Shown: positions 53,011 through 63,300 of the stretch, one piece after another | Layout: the number at the start of each line of letters is the position of its first letter | Numbering within the stretch: the stretch's first letter is position 1 | Assembly (NCBI GenBank): GCA_022606425.2 | Contig: JAHDVF020000069.1 | Location: 62,001-126,000, forward strand | Direction of reading: 5' to 3' | Length of the DNA stretch: 64,000 bases | From: Lepidostoma basale | Taxonomy: Eukaryota > Arthropoda > Insecta > Trichoptera > Lepidostomatidae | The notes under the pieces: model-generated | Seen by the model: the letters and a program-made list of their open reading frames with translations, nothing else | Told to the model about the DNA's origin: nothing | The model's database searches: none | Position numbers and translations under genes: made by a program

Positions 53011-53222
53011 ATCTTCCTTAGCCATCTCTTCACTGCTGGATGTAGGCCTCTTCAAATGTTCTCCATTTTTCTGTATCCTCTACGACTCTCATCCATTTTC
53101 TTCCCCCGACTGGAATTAGGTCATCACCCCTTCTTTTGGGGGTCGACCGATGCTCTATTTTTCGTCTCATGGTCTCTACGCATATACTCATGGTGCCCAT
53201 CTCCTGTTCTCTGTCCGGTGAC
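53011..53222 (-). mobile_element. LINE family B fragment
   Basis: TTCACTGCTGGATGTAGGCC; minus strand gives a RGDDLIPVGGRKWMRVVEDT-like ending. Degraded. Confidence 0.7.
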
Positions 53223-53492
53223 ATGTCATGAAGAAAAATATTAAATGTATTGAAATATTGAATGCAGTAGTATATAAAAATTACGATTAAAATCTAAGCA
53301 AACATTTTTATGACGTAACATTTTATTAGTTTGGCACGCGAATGACCACGGCAATGGCCAAGACCATGAGAATATTTATTATACGAGTAATACAACATTT
53401 GAGATATGCTCGCGCATTTGATTAAATTTTCATGTTCATTGCTTGTATTGCGGAAATTCAATCAAAGGCAAAAAATCAAACAGATCTCTATT
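53223..53492. other. AT-rich non-coding DNA
   Basis: Nothing recognised. Confidence 0.4.
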
Positions 53493-53830
53493 AAAATTTT
53501 AATTGTATCTCAATAGAGACGAAGACGTAAACTGGAAACTGAACATGGATGATCAAGGTGTTTACAGGACTTATGACCTGTCATTGGTTGGGTTAAGCGC
53601 ACGCTTTATGTAATTACAACATTCCCCATTCCACCTTTGTTATTTGTGATCATGCATGACAAATTTTTGGAAGATGTATATATACTTCAAAATCCATATT
53701 TATCTTCACGTGTCAGTTTCAGTCAGCCATCTATGTAGATTTGGTTGCACTTGTGAATTTTTTCAAGAATTAACCTATACAACCGACCCACTAACGCCAT
53801 CTATGGAGAATGATTTTCGGCATTTAGCAA
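53493..53830 (+). repeat. Dispersed repeat P, copy matching the piggyBac interior
   Basis: 53501-53612 equals 40151-40262 over all 112 bases. It continues with ACATTCCCCATT and GACAAATTTTTGGAAGATGT shared with the 4030 copy. The downstream 93-codon frame (53656-53937) is unrecognised. Confidence 0.85.
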
Positions 53831-54184
53831 ACTACCTTATTAACACAATGCGAAGGCTGTCGCCCAACATATTGTTAGAAGCCGCTAGGAGTATTATTCC
53901 ATTCTATATGCCAAAGAATTTTGACCAGAATATTTGAAGACCAAATTAAGACTCTACCAAGACTCTATTAAGTTGCTTAACTTCTCAATTTGAGGTGTTT
54001 GTTTAAATTAACCCGTTTTATTAGTATATACATGTTTGATTAGGGGAGCGCTAGAGCGCCAATATTTATTTACAACTTGGTAACACTCGCTATACGATGT
54101 TAAATTCATTCTTTACTCAAGATGCTGGACAATGAATATCCATTTAAAAATATATATTTTATTATAATTTCATGTAATTTATAA
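53831..54184. other. Non-coding DNA
   Basis: Nothing recognised. Confidence 0.4.
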
Positions 54185-54445
54185 GGAATACACGGATAAG
54201 GGAGATATGCGGGGTCGAGGATGTCGTTAGGTGGGGAAGGCAAAGTAGCAGATACTGGTATGCACACGTGAGGAGAATGGATCTATCCAGACTCCCCTTC
54301 ATTGTGATGCACGGCCAGCCCCATAGTAAACGACTCCCGGGCAGACCACCGAAGAGATGGATCGACAGCTGAGAGTCGACTTCGCAGGAGGACAATTCCT
54401 CTTAAGAAACAGGCCACTAGGCCTACACTAAGAATAAGAATAAGA
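54185..54445 (+). mobile_element. LINE family E 3' fragment, copy 1
   Basis: GGGTCGAGGATGTCGTTAGG, GGCAGACCACCGAAGAGATG (GRPPKRW), GAGTCGACTTCGCAGGAGGA, CTAGGCCTACACTAAGAATA. Stops in all frames. Confidence 0.7.
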
Positions 54446-54477
54446 AAAAGTAATTTATAATACATACGTGACCTATC

Positions 54478-54835
54478 ATGACGTATGCTGTAGAGGCGCG
54501 GGCAGACACTGTACGAACTAAGGATCTGCTAAGAACATCTGAGATGTATCCATTACTGGAAGAAATCTCGTAAGATCCATTACTGGAAACATTATCCGAG
54601 ATCGTGTCCGTAACGCAGACATAAGAAAAACTTGCGAAATAGAGGATATCGTTCTGTGGAGTAGATCCAGAAGAAGATACTGGTGGGACCATGTAGACAG
54701 AATTGATAGTGATAAACTCGCATATACAGCCTCATACGAAATTCCCTCCGGACACCGTCCACCTGGAAGACCATCTAAGAGATGGATGTACAGTTGGACG
54801 TCATCTTCCCAGGAGACATGATTTCTGTGCCACAG
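54478..54835 (+). mobile_element. LINE family E 3' fragment, copy 2
   Basis: ATGACGTATGCTGTAGAGGC (MTYAVEA), GAGGATATCGTTCTGTGGAG, CACCTGGAAGACCATCTAAG (RPPGRPSKRW). Directly follows copy 1 in the same orientation, with AAGAATAAGAATAAG between. Confidence 0.7.
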
Positions 54836-54929
54836 ATCGTCAGATCTATAAAAAAATAAAAATAAATTGATGTAAGGCAGAAACTACAAGATTAATTATT
54901 GTTTTTATCTATACATATCCTGAATTATT

Positions 54930-55300
54930 TTATATCTTCTCTCTGGCTCTACAGTTCTGGAAGGATATCAGCCGCCTCCAAAAGTCACTCTGTCCAATCT
55001 TATCCTGAGCCCTGCACTTCCACTCCTCAGGTCTGTCTCCTGATATGTGCATCACAATACCGTGGTTTCCCCACTTGCGTCTTCTTTCCGGTCTTGTAAA
55101 TGTCAACAGTTGACAGCTCCACCATTCGTACCAGATCTCCTGCCCACCTAAGCCGTTCAAATTTTATAAACTTTACGACGTCTTGTTGTTTATATAGTTC
55201 GTACAACATAGAGTTATCCTGGATTAGTATTATTTTATCCTCGCAAACTAGGCCGAGAATCCTCCTCAGGATCTGTGAATTACATGAATTATATCAAATA
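54930..55300 (-). mobile_element. LINE family F fragment
   Basis: Minus strand: ILRRILGLVCEDK, then MLYELYKQQDVVKFIKFERL, RWAGDLVRMVELS, GKPRYCDAH. A C-terminal RTE-type region different from A-E, with stops. Confidence 0.7.
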
Positions 55301-55867
55301 AGTTCAAGAAATATACACAGGTCAGGAATTAACTTGCGCGTCACTGGTCACTCGTCATCCGTCGTGTTCAAATTTATGGTAACTTACGTTAATATCTTCA
55401 ATATAAAACAGCACTAGGCAACAAATTATCCTTATTTGTGTGTTTCTATTATCTCACGACATCAAAAATTCGAAGGTCAATATACATAACCAAGATGTGA
55501 GCAATTAACTCACCGATTCTGGATTCAAACATTAATACGAGTATATAAGTTTCATGGATAGATAGATACAAAAGCAGTAATTCATATACGCGTTTACATA
55601 AAAATTTAGAAACGCGTTTTTTTGCATATTAATTATAAATAAGTTTGCAGTGCTATATCGTCTTTAATGAATGCTTTTTAATAATAATTTTGTGTTTTGA
55701 ACGCTTGAATAATTAATAACGATGAAAACACCTGTTATCTAAAAGTTTATTTATATTTTATGAGAAGGAAATGTTTCCCCTTTCATTTGATAATGATTCT
55801 GCAAAACGAAACAGGTCATTGTATAACAAAGTTACAAAATTACAGACGTTTTAGTTTAATTATTATA
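55301..55867. other. AT-rich non-coding DNA
   Basis: A fold-back scrap (GATGAAAACACCTGTTATCT, TTATATTTTATGAG) at 55715-55775. Otherwise nothing. Confidence 0.4.
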
Positions 55868-56185
55868 ATCACATTATATATCATCATGACGTATGGAATA
55901 CAGGTCAGAGCCGATACTAATAGAACTAAGAACCTTCTTAGAGTAGCAGAAATGCGAAACCTACGCTCCATCGTAGACAAAACCCTCAGAGGTCGGATCA
56001 GAAATGAAACGATAAGGTCTGTCTGTGGTGTTGAGGACATAGTGAAATGGGGAAGAAGCAGAAGGCGCTATTGGAGAGACGATGGGACGATGAGAGACGA
56101 GAAAGATGGCTGGACAACATCATCCCAGGACAGCGCACCGTCACCACAGGTCATACGACCTAAACTAAGAGGAAGAAGAAGAAGA
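55868..56185 (+). mobile_element. LINE family E 3' fragment, copy 3 (open frame)
   Basis: MTYGIQVRADTNRTKNLLRV, AEMRNLRSIVDKTLRGRIRN, TIRSVCGVEDIVKWGRSRRR, YWRDDGT. The frame starts in the repeat at MTYG and stays open to 56281. The GRPPKR block found in copies 1 and 2 is deleted. Confidence 0.8.
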
Positions 56186-56944
56186 CATTATATAAAAAAA
56201 TCTATAGCATGTGATTTTTGGCTTTCCGGACGAAAGCTTAAACTTATAGTTACTTGTATAATATATTTATCTCGTGGCTAATATACTGAAAAACTTCGAT
56301 TTCTTATTGAATATTCTTCAAATCCTTATATTTCCATTGAAGAATAAAGTCTATATATATATAAGGAAATTGGTTAGTCAGTTTTCAATTAAAATATATC
56401 AGGAGAAAACATAATTTAGAATATGTTTCTGTAAAGGCTAGAAGTGATCACGATTAACTTCATTCAACTCCAAATGCAAAATGGTGTATGAATATAGAAG
56501 GAGCTCCAAATTAAGTTATGTTGCGGTCCGTTCTTTCTCTTTACCCCTGCAGTAAAACGAAGTGATATTTTGTTTGTTTTGATAATAACAGTACTTTTAA
56601 AGAGCTGCATTGCATAAATTTATTGGAACTTCGCATTATTTGATTCCTTTGTTGAATATACGGAAATCAATTGGCTAAAGTGTAAATGCTGCGACTATTT
56701 ATTACTGTGTGCGGAAGTCAGAAATAATGACGAAGGTTTTTGCAATATGTATTTGATCCGTGCAACACTGCGACCCAGAAATATCCTTTATTTCCGTACT
56801 TACTGTACATCAATAATTATAATGGTAATTTATTACAGTTAAAGTCACAATGTTTTATAATAGAGATTTCAATAAAAATAACAAGATAATCAAATAGTTT
56901 TACTGAAATCTCTTGATGGAAGTTCATTTTAAATAATTATTAAA
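56186..56944. other. Non-coding DNA with RTE-A scrap
   Basis: 56485-56570 keeps GTATGAATATAGAAGGAGCT and GCGGTCCGTTCTTTCT of RTE-A2, ending GTGATATTTTGTTTGTTTTG. The rest is AT-rich. Confidence 0.45.
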
Positions 56945-57290
56945 TAAAACAATGTATTTTTTAACTACTTCCACTTTAGTCTTTATTTCGACAGCGACCG
57001 GTTTCGCCAGGCTCGCTGGTATCGACAGACTGGTTATTGATGACATATACTGACCAGTTCATTCGAAGTCGGAATAATCGACATGCGTGCATGGTACGAT
57101 GTATGAATGTAGAGGAAGCCCGAGAGGTATGCCAGGACAGGCCATTATGGCATTATCCTCTCTGCCTACCCCTCCGGGGAAATGGCGTGATGGTTAGTTA
57201 GTTAGTTACTGACCAGTCTGACGCTGTCGAAATAAAGACAAAAGTGGAAGTAGTTAAAAAACATCGTTTTATTTAATTATTATATAAAAA
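56945..57290. repeat. Fold-back element, split by an RTE-A insertion
   Basis: Left arm AAATAAAACAATGTATTTTT / AACTACTTCCACTTT / CTTTATTTCGACAGCG; right arm CGCTGTCGAAATAAAGAC / AAAGTGGAAGTAGTT / AACATCGTTTTATTTAAT. The minus strand at 56995-57034 reads CTGTCGATACCAGCGAGCCT then GGCGAAACCGGTCG, a degraded hammerhead-like unit. The same family is at 16335. Confidence 0.75.
57059..57206 (+). mobile_element. RTE-A LINE insertion (148 bp), 11-bp target duplication
   Basis: TACTGACCAGT at 57048-57058 and 57207-57217. The insert runs from TCATTCGAAGTCGG to GGCGTGATGGTTAGTTAG. Removing it and one duplicate restores the fold-back element. Confidence 0.93.
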
Positions 57291-57489
57291 TAACAAATTG
57301 TATCTGACTTCTTTTTCTTCTTAATACGTTGACTGCGGAACACTGACCGGGACAGTGTTGAGTCTAATTACTGTCTGTTAGCTTAAGTAAACTTAAAATC
57401 GAATGTTATAGGCCCTGACTTGGACAGGGGTCCTCCGTTTGGGTTCTGCCCTTACCACTGTCCAGGTCAGAGCTCCGAAGTCAATGTGT

Positions 57490-57690
57490 TAATGTAGGCC
57501 TTATGGCCTGTTTTTCAAGAGAGATTGGCCTCCCGCAATGTTGATTACAAGCTGTTGATCCATCTTTTTGGTAGTCTACCCGGGAACCATGCAATACATG
57601 TGTGTGAGATGAATCCATTTTGACGACATCTTCAATCTTGCATATTTCCTCTTTATTTATTCTTTTTTTCATTTTATGGTTACGCATTGT
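57490..57690 (-). mobile_element. LINE family E fragment, antisense
   Basis: GTTGATCCATCTTTTTGGTA and ACCCGGGAACCATGCAATAC are the reverse of the GRPPKRW region. Minus frame EEICKIEDVVKMDSS. Confidence 0.6.
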
Positions 57691-57759
57691 CTTGCAGATA
57701 TTTTACTTAATTATCAAAAAACTCTTCTAAGGCGTTGCTAATGTTATCATTATATTCTA

Positions 57760-57915
57760 CCTTTCACTGTCCAACGCTTTCTGTTGTCGACCTCTTCAAT
57801 TATCCATGTAGCTGTTCTTGGTTTAGCTCCTAACGGTCTAGATGCTTATAGGGCTATAATGACTGGCTTCTCCAGCTCGACAAACGTGACCGATCCATGC
57901 AAGGTGATTGCGGAA
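57760..57915 (-). mobile_element. LINE family C fragment
   Basis: Minus strand LAWIGHVCRAGEASHYSP, the same WIGHVCRAEE-type block as at 62070-62454. Truncated both sides. Confidence 0.65.
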
Positions 57916-58392
57916 TGTGTCTATTGTTTGCTATAATACGTCTTAATTCCTACGACCAAAATAGAAAAGATTATAATTTGATTGATTACACAAAATATTC
58001 CTATGTATCAAGAGAACAAATGATAACTTCTCATTAACACTGTGACATAATTTTCGAGTTGTGAAGAAACTGTAATTTTTATTTTGATTGAGAGTGCTAC
58101 GCGTATAATTAACTTAATGATTCAATACTCCGGAAACTCAGCCTAGTGCATGATTGCATACATATTTTCTAATTTCTATTCAACAGCGCCAATTACTAGT
58201 TTCTGATGTACATAGTCATCTATATATAATTCTAAGTATGTTTACTAGCCTACTGTTGTTTATATATACTATGTCAAGTTATATATTTAGTTTTTTTTTT
58301 CGTATGAAACACTTAATTTGAGGTATTGCATTCATAAAAAAAAATAAAACACTTGTGTACTTGGTTTTTATACCACTTTATTTTGTTTCATC
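57916..58392. other. AT-rich non-coding DNA
   Basis: Nothing recognised. Confidence 0.4.
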
Positions 58393-58434
58393 GAACCAAC
58401 TGGTTTCGCTCCCACCGGAGCTCCGTCAGGGTTA
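58393..58434 (-). ncRNA. Hammerhead-ribozyme-like motif, ACCGGU class, good stems
   Basis: Minus strand: AACC, CTGACGG core (A9 changed to G), one extra A, stem II GCTCC-GGTG-GGAGC (5 bp perfect), GAAA, ACCAGT (one change from ACCGGT), T, GGTT closing stem I with 4 bp. It faces the plus-strand copy at 58513 across 80 bases. Confidence 0.45.
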
Positions 58435-58512
58435 TACAAATAAACTCAGGTTGATCGGTTCGATAATACTAAATTAAGTTCCGTAAGATCCCAAGTATTG
58501 TTTTTGTTTTGG

Positions 58513-58555
58513 TATACCTGATGAAGCTATGGGAGGAGCGAAACCGGTTGATTCA
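58513..58555 (+). ncRNA. Hammerhead-ribozyme-like motif with intact core, weak stems
   Basis: CTGATGA (58518-58524), one extra A, GCT ... AGC stem II (3 bp), GAAA, self-complementary ACCGGT, T, GATTC. Stem I forms only one pair here. Head-to-head with 58393-58434, as in the fold-back elements. Confidence 0.4.
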
Positions 58556-58734
58556 ACAACAAAAAAATGAAGTGATATAAAAATATAGTACACAAATGTT
58601 TAAATTGATTTAATTATTATTTTGCTTCAATTATGACGAGTAATGCATTACCATCTAACGTCGCAAGTAAGCCAAATCTAAAATATATTAGAACTTCTAG
58701 AATACAGTTATTGGAAACAAGAATATATCAATAA

Positions 58735-59245
58735 AAGCGAAAACGGCCGTTCACAATGGAGTTCTGGTCCCAACCCTAATGTATGGAAGCGAAGCATGGA
58801 ACTGGCAGAAGAAGGATGAGAGTAGAATAAATGCGGTAGAGATGAGGTCCCTAAGACGTATGTGTGGTAGAACGATATACGACAGAATCTCAAATGCTGA
58901 TACAAGAAAGGAATGTAGAGCGGAAGAAGGTATTATGAAAAAAAATTATGAAAGGGTCGCTGCGTTGGTTCGGACATATGGAACGCATGGATGGAGAAAG
59001 AATGGTTAAGAAAGTATACGTTAGTGATGTAAATGGGGTACGAAGTCGAGGCAGACCGAGGAAAACATGGCATGACCAAATTAATCAAATTTTAAAGGTT
59101 GGTCATGTTTGAAGTCGGAGGAATCGACGTGCGTGTATGACTCGTTGTATGAATGTGGAGGAAGCTAGAGAGTTTTGCCAGGATAGAGTAGTGTGGCGGT
59201 CCATTCTCTCAGCCTAACCCTGCGGGGAAACGGTGTGATGGTTTG
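58735..59245 (+). mobile_element. RTE-A2 LINE insertion, TTG-type tail
   Basis: AKTAVHNGVLVPTLMYGSEA in frame, then RRMCGRTIYDRISNADTRKE, a frameshift at 58936 (A run), and a tail GGTTTGTTGTTGTTG. Very close to 49230-49725, so the two are recent sister copies. Confidence 0.88.
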
Positions 59246-59817
59246 TTGTTGTTGTTAAATAATCAATTTAAACAAATTATTAAGGAGTACAACGCCTAAA
59301 TTGGGATTCAAGGAACAATGTTGTAAAATAAACTGGTTTACCATATTATCGTTTCCCGAGTAAGTCATAATAATGTCTATTGTAATGTCAGAGATAACCG
59401 TGTATGTACGAGTAATTATACTTTTTGCTGTTTGCCACGAATGTAACCAGTTTTTCATTATTTTTATAAACTTCGTTTTAGACGAGAATAATATTTTATG
59501 TGTTCCAAGCTTACAGGTGAAACTTATTATTCTACAATATCGATCTCTTATGACACTATCAAAGTATGTATGACTAGTCTCTCTTTTATCTTGTTCAGTT
59601 ATTGGTATTGTCCGTCATTAATCTAAGAACATTATCGATTTTTCATGACGGATCTTATACCCGTATACTTGTATACAAAGATGTTGATAATGTATAGTTA
59701 CTGCGTGCTCTAGATCTATGGACAGGTTGTCTTAGAAAGCGTCCGTGCAAGTTTTATAGAGTCAGAAGAGAATACGCGTTTGGTGTGAAAATATTACGGC
59801 TTAGCAAGGAAATAGAA
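59246..59817. other. AT-rich non-coding DNA
   Basis: Nothing recognised. Confidence 0.4.
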
Positions 59818-59960
59818 GTTTGACGACATTCGTGATAGAGTAGTAAGAGCTCTGACTGCCATACAGAAGGTCCCAGATTCGATTCTTGGCGATGGCAGTA
59901 TGATTGTCATACTGTCTTTAGTCTGGTGTAGAATTCACGTGAAAACAAAATTGAGATTTT
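59818..59960 (+). mobile_element. tRNA-derived SINE, copy 3
   Basis: GTGATAGAGTAGTAAGAGCT (A-box-like), GAAGGTCCCAGATTCGATTC (B-box eroded), GATGGCAGTATGATTGTCAT, GTCTGGTGTAGAATTCACGT. Matches 42112-42280 in reverse. Confidence 0.7.
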
Positions 59961-59992
59961 ATTGTCAAGTGAAAATTTTATTTACTTTTTAT

Positions 59993-60519
59993 ATATCCAC
60001 AGAAGCAAAGATTGCAGTACACAATGGAGTTCTAGTGCCAACCCTAATGTATGCAAGTGAAGCTTGGAGCTGGCAAAAGAAGGTTAAAAGCAGTATAAAC
60101 GCCGTATAAATGAGATCACTAAGAAGAATTTGCGGGAAAACGTTGTATGATAGAATACCGAACGATGAAATAAGAGAGAAATGTAAGGCAGATGACTGCA
60201 TCATGGATTAAATTAAAAAAGGATCCCTGAGATGGTTTGGACATATGGAACGAATGGATGAGAGAAAAATGGTTAAAAAGTTGTACACAAGTAGCGTGAG
60301 TGGAAAAAGAAGCCGAGGACGACCGAGGCAAACAATGCATGACCAAATTAATCAATTACTAAAAGGCGGCCACATTCGAAGTTGGAATAATCGATGTGCG
60401 TGCATGGTACGCTGTATGAATGTAGAGGCAGCCCGAGAGGTGTGCCAGGACAGAGCATTGTGGCGATCCATCCTCTCTGCCTACCCCTCCGGGAAATGTC
60501 GTGATGCTTAGTTAGTAAG
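59993..60519 (+). mobile_element. RTE-A-type LINE insertion, 11-bp target duplication, diverged subfamily
   Basis: TTACTTTTTAT at 59982-59992 and 60520-60530. Reads AKIAVHNGVLVPTLMYASEA, WSWQKKVKSSINAV* (early stop), LYDRIPNDEIREKC, MERMDERKMVKKLYTSSVSG to ILSAYPSGK. Serine-rich SSVSGKRSRGRPRQ distinguishes this subfamily from the full-length copy. Confidence 0.9.
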
Positions 60520-60530
60520 TTACTTTTTAT

Positions 60531-61087
60531 TTTCATCGTTTACAATGGACTTCTTTCAAGAAATTTCAATTTATAATCTAAATCTCGGACAAACGCGTAA
60601 TTAGCAGTTGACCTGGTAATCTGTTGTGTTGAAGGCTTTGGTTTAATAATAAACTCGTAAGAAATTAATGATTTATTATAATTATTCAGATTAACGCACT
60701 CAAGATAAAATAAGTGAAAGAGTCCAAACTGGAATAGAAAGGGCGTGAAATTAGCATGACAAAATCAGTTTCTTAAAAAAATGGTCCAATGACTTGATGA
60801 ATTCAACACAAATGATTTAGCAGACATCATGACTAAGCGTTTTTTTTATTATTATTCTCATTTATTACTCATTTGAGACAGACGTGTTTTCATACATTTA
60901 TAATTTATTCTCGATGCAAAATTCAACCTTACTCATTTATGAAAAAACGCTTGTATCATTACAAACAGGGTGGGGATAACACAAAAACGACGAATGAAAA
61001 ACAAACTCTCGATCATATTAATGTTGTTATTTCAAATTACTTGATAGAAGTTTAATATAAATAATATTTAGTTTAATTCCTGTTGAG
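60531..61087. other. AT-rich non-coding DNA
   Basis: Nothing recognised. Confidence 0.4.
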
Positions 61088-61200
61088 TTTATGGCTTCGA
61101 CCAATTTCGGCAGCTGCTCCAAGGGGTCATCATCTTTTGCCTTCTTCAGGAGACCAGAAAATGGCAGCTAGCTGCCGAAACCGCTCGAAGTCATAATATC
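61088..61200. repeat. Inverted pair of degenerate hammerhead-like motifs, ACCGGU class
   Basis: Minus: GATGATGACCCCTTGGAG, CAGCTGCC, GAAATTGGTCGAAG. Plus: CAGGAGACCAGAAAATGG, CAGCTAGCTGCC, GAAACCGCTCGAAG. The same unit occurs singly at 19143. Confidence 0.5.
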
Positions 61201-61261
61201 AAATGGAATTAAACTAAATATGTATTTTATTTTATTTTTTATTATTTTTCATTATTATTGA

Positions 61262-61860
61262 GGGTAACTAACAGCAAATACAGTATATGAATATAAACAC
61301 ACAGAGACAACAAAACAAGGCCAATTACATGCTACCACAAATATTATATAACAACTGACATAAGGTTAAATATATAAGAAGAATAAAGTAACACTTTGAT
61401 AAGTTAAAGAGAAAACTAGTAGTACTAGTAATAATGAATAATTAAAGATGAAATATAATTAAGAAATGTAAAAAAAGAAAAAGACAAGAAAAGAAAAAGT
61501 AGAGTAACTAGTTTCATTCGTCCCGAAGGGTTGCTCCAACCATTTTTTTAAAATCCTTTTCATTAAGATGGAACACATTGATGTTATTAAAGCACTTATT
61601 GTACATGTCGCACGTCCGGTACACTGCCGCACTCTGAGCGTAGTTAGTCCGATAAGCAGGAAGGTGGAATATTTGGTTCGCAGTGTGTCTTGTGCGAAGC
61701 ATAGGGGTATTCAGTAATATTTTACTAAGAAGTTCGGAGTTGTCTATTTTGAAGTGAATGATTTTGTGAAGCAACATCATATCATTAATTGTTCGCCTAT
61801 TTTTGAGAGAGTCCAAGGAATAAAAATTAAGGACAGAATTATAATTTGTAAATGACCTGT
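61262..61860 (-). pseudogene. Jockey/CR1-like LINE: C-terminus plus 3' UTR
   Basis: The minus frame (61816 to 61514) reads MDSLKNRRTINDMMLLHKII, LLSKILLNTPMLRTRHTANQ, FHLPAYRTNYAQSAAVYRTC, NNINVFHLNEKDFKKMV. The LKNRRTI.D...L.K......LL..I....P.LRTR....F..P..RTNY pattern is the end of jockey/CR1/I-group polyproteins. The 250-bp 3' UTR (61271-61510) is nearly identical to 10050-10300. The upstream RT is missing. Confidence 0.8.
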
Positions 61861-62044
61861 TATATGTATTATAAAGGATTTGTTTATTACAAACACCACG
61901 ATATTACATATTCCTTTAGTCATCAAACAACGTAAAAATATGACAAAATTCAATATTATATTTCAATACAAACACAATGAATATGTATGCATTAAGCATA
62001 TTTATTGTGCTTTTATTGTACATACATTTTAACATTATTTGAAT
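61861..62044. other. AT-rich non-coding DNA
   Basis: Nothing recognised. Confidence 0.4.
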
Positions 62045-62600
62045 AATGGTTATATTAGAAGTCGGAAGAGAATAGGATACTTAGAATGATCCTGGGACCC
62101 AGACCCGGTGTAGCAGCGGGAACTTGGAGGCATAGGAGCAGCCAAGAGATCCGTACGATGACCCAGCAGGCCCTTATAACGAGCACCACGAGAGCCGGCG
62201 CCTAGCATGGATTGGGCACGTATGCCGAGCCGAAGAGACCAAAGCAATCAAGATCCTGTACGCGTCTAGACCAACTGGAGTAACCTCGGAGGGCCTAGAC
62301 AGCGCCTAATGGACATTGTTCTGGCTGATCTGGTGAGGTTGGGCGAATCGGACTGCTGGGAGCAAAAGGCGCAGGATCGAGGAGCTTGGCGGAATATCAT
62401 TAAGGAGGCTAAAACTCCTCAAGAGTTGTATGGCTATAGGAAGTAAATAAGTATAAGTCGGAAGAATCGACATGCATATATCACTCGCTGTTTGAATGTG
62501 GAGGAAGCTAGAGAGGTGTCTCTGGATCGAGTAGTGTGGCGGTCTATTCTATCTGCCTACCCCTTGAGAGAAACGGCGGGTTGATTTGTTGTTATATTTT
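62045..62600 (+). mobile_element. RTE-A2 fragment split by LINE C
   Basis: GGTTATATTAGAAGTCGGAA then, after the insert, AATCGACATGCATATATCAC, TGTGGAGGAAGCTAGAGAGG to AAACGGCGGGTTGATTTGTT. Older copy with a TTG-type tail. Confidence 0.8.
62070..62454 (+). mobile_element. LINE family C insertion, 11-bp target duplication
   Basis: AAGTCGGAAGA at 62059-62069 and 62455-62465. Encodes, with frame breaks, RILRMILGPRPGVAAGTW, HGLGTYAEP/IGHVCRAEETKAIKILYA, LVRLGESDCWEQKAQDRGAW, IIKEAKTPQELYGYRK*. Tail AAGTAAATAAGTAT, an eroded (TAAG)n. Confidence 0.92.
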
Positions 62601-63150
62601 TCTTGTATATAAAAAAATATATATATATACTCGTATATTATACGAACGTATGGTTTGACTGCGAATGAACAAGACCCCACTAAGGTATGACTATATAACT
62701 TCCTAAGAAAAATGCGTTAAAATATTTAAAATAATCGCTTTTGTTAATTTTATGTTGAGTATGCTGACACCATTCTGTTGTTTCTAATAATACATCACAC
62801 GTATGTAAATTCTTCTGTGGTTTTTAAATGACTAAATAACAATCGGCGAACCAGGAAATCTTGGTTCGGTAATACCATATAGAAACGTGTACTGTTTAAA
62901 AAATCGTCTCCCTCTTTTTCATTTTCAGTTTTTCTGTTAGGTATCTTCAATGCTAAAAAAAAAACTGCGTATAATTTTCAGGAGCTACCATTATTTGAAG
63001 ATTGTGTAATTCGATCCCGAAATATTTTATATTCACTCGGAACAACACATTCTTTTCTTTTCGTATGAAACACTTTATTTGTGGTGTGACATTATGAAAT
63101 AAAATAAAAATACACTTTTGATATTTGTATCTAAACCACATTATTTTGTA
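62601..63150. other. AT-rich non-coding DNA
   Basis: A (TA)n run at 62612-62630. Otherwise nothing. Confidence 0.4.
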
Positions 63151-63186
63151 ACACCAACCGGTTTCGCCGGAGCTTCGTCGGGGTGA
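63151..63186 (-). ncRNA. Hammerhead-ribozyme-like motif, ACCGGU class
   Basis: Minus strand: CACC, CCGACGA core (U4 to C), one extra A, short stem II GC-TCCG-GC, GAAA, self-complementary ACCGGT, T, GGTG closing stem I with 4 bp. Confidence 0.45.
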
Positions 63187-63300
63187 GAGAGTAAACGAAA
63201 TATACCATAAACTCAGAGAACAACAAATGAAGAAGGAAATTATCAATTGGAGGGGAAAAAGAGAGGTAGGAAAGTGTGCGCTAGGACGAATAGAATGTTA

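Noticed and set aside
53656..53937. 93-codon plus-strand ORF as a gene
   Set aside because: It begins within dispersed repeat P and shows no family motif.
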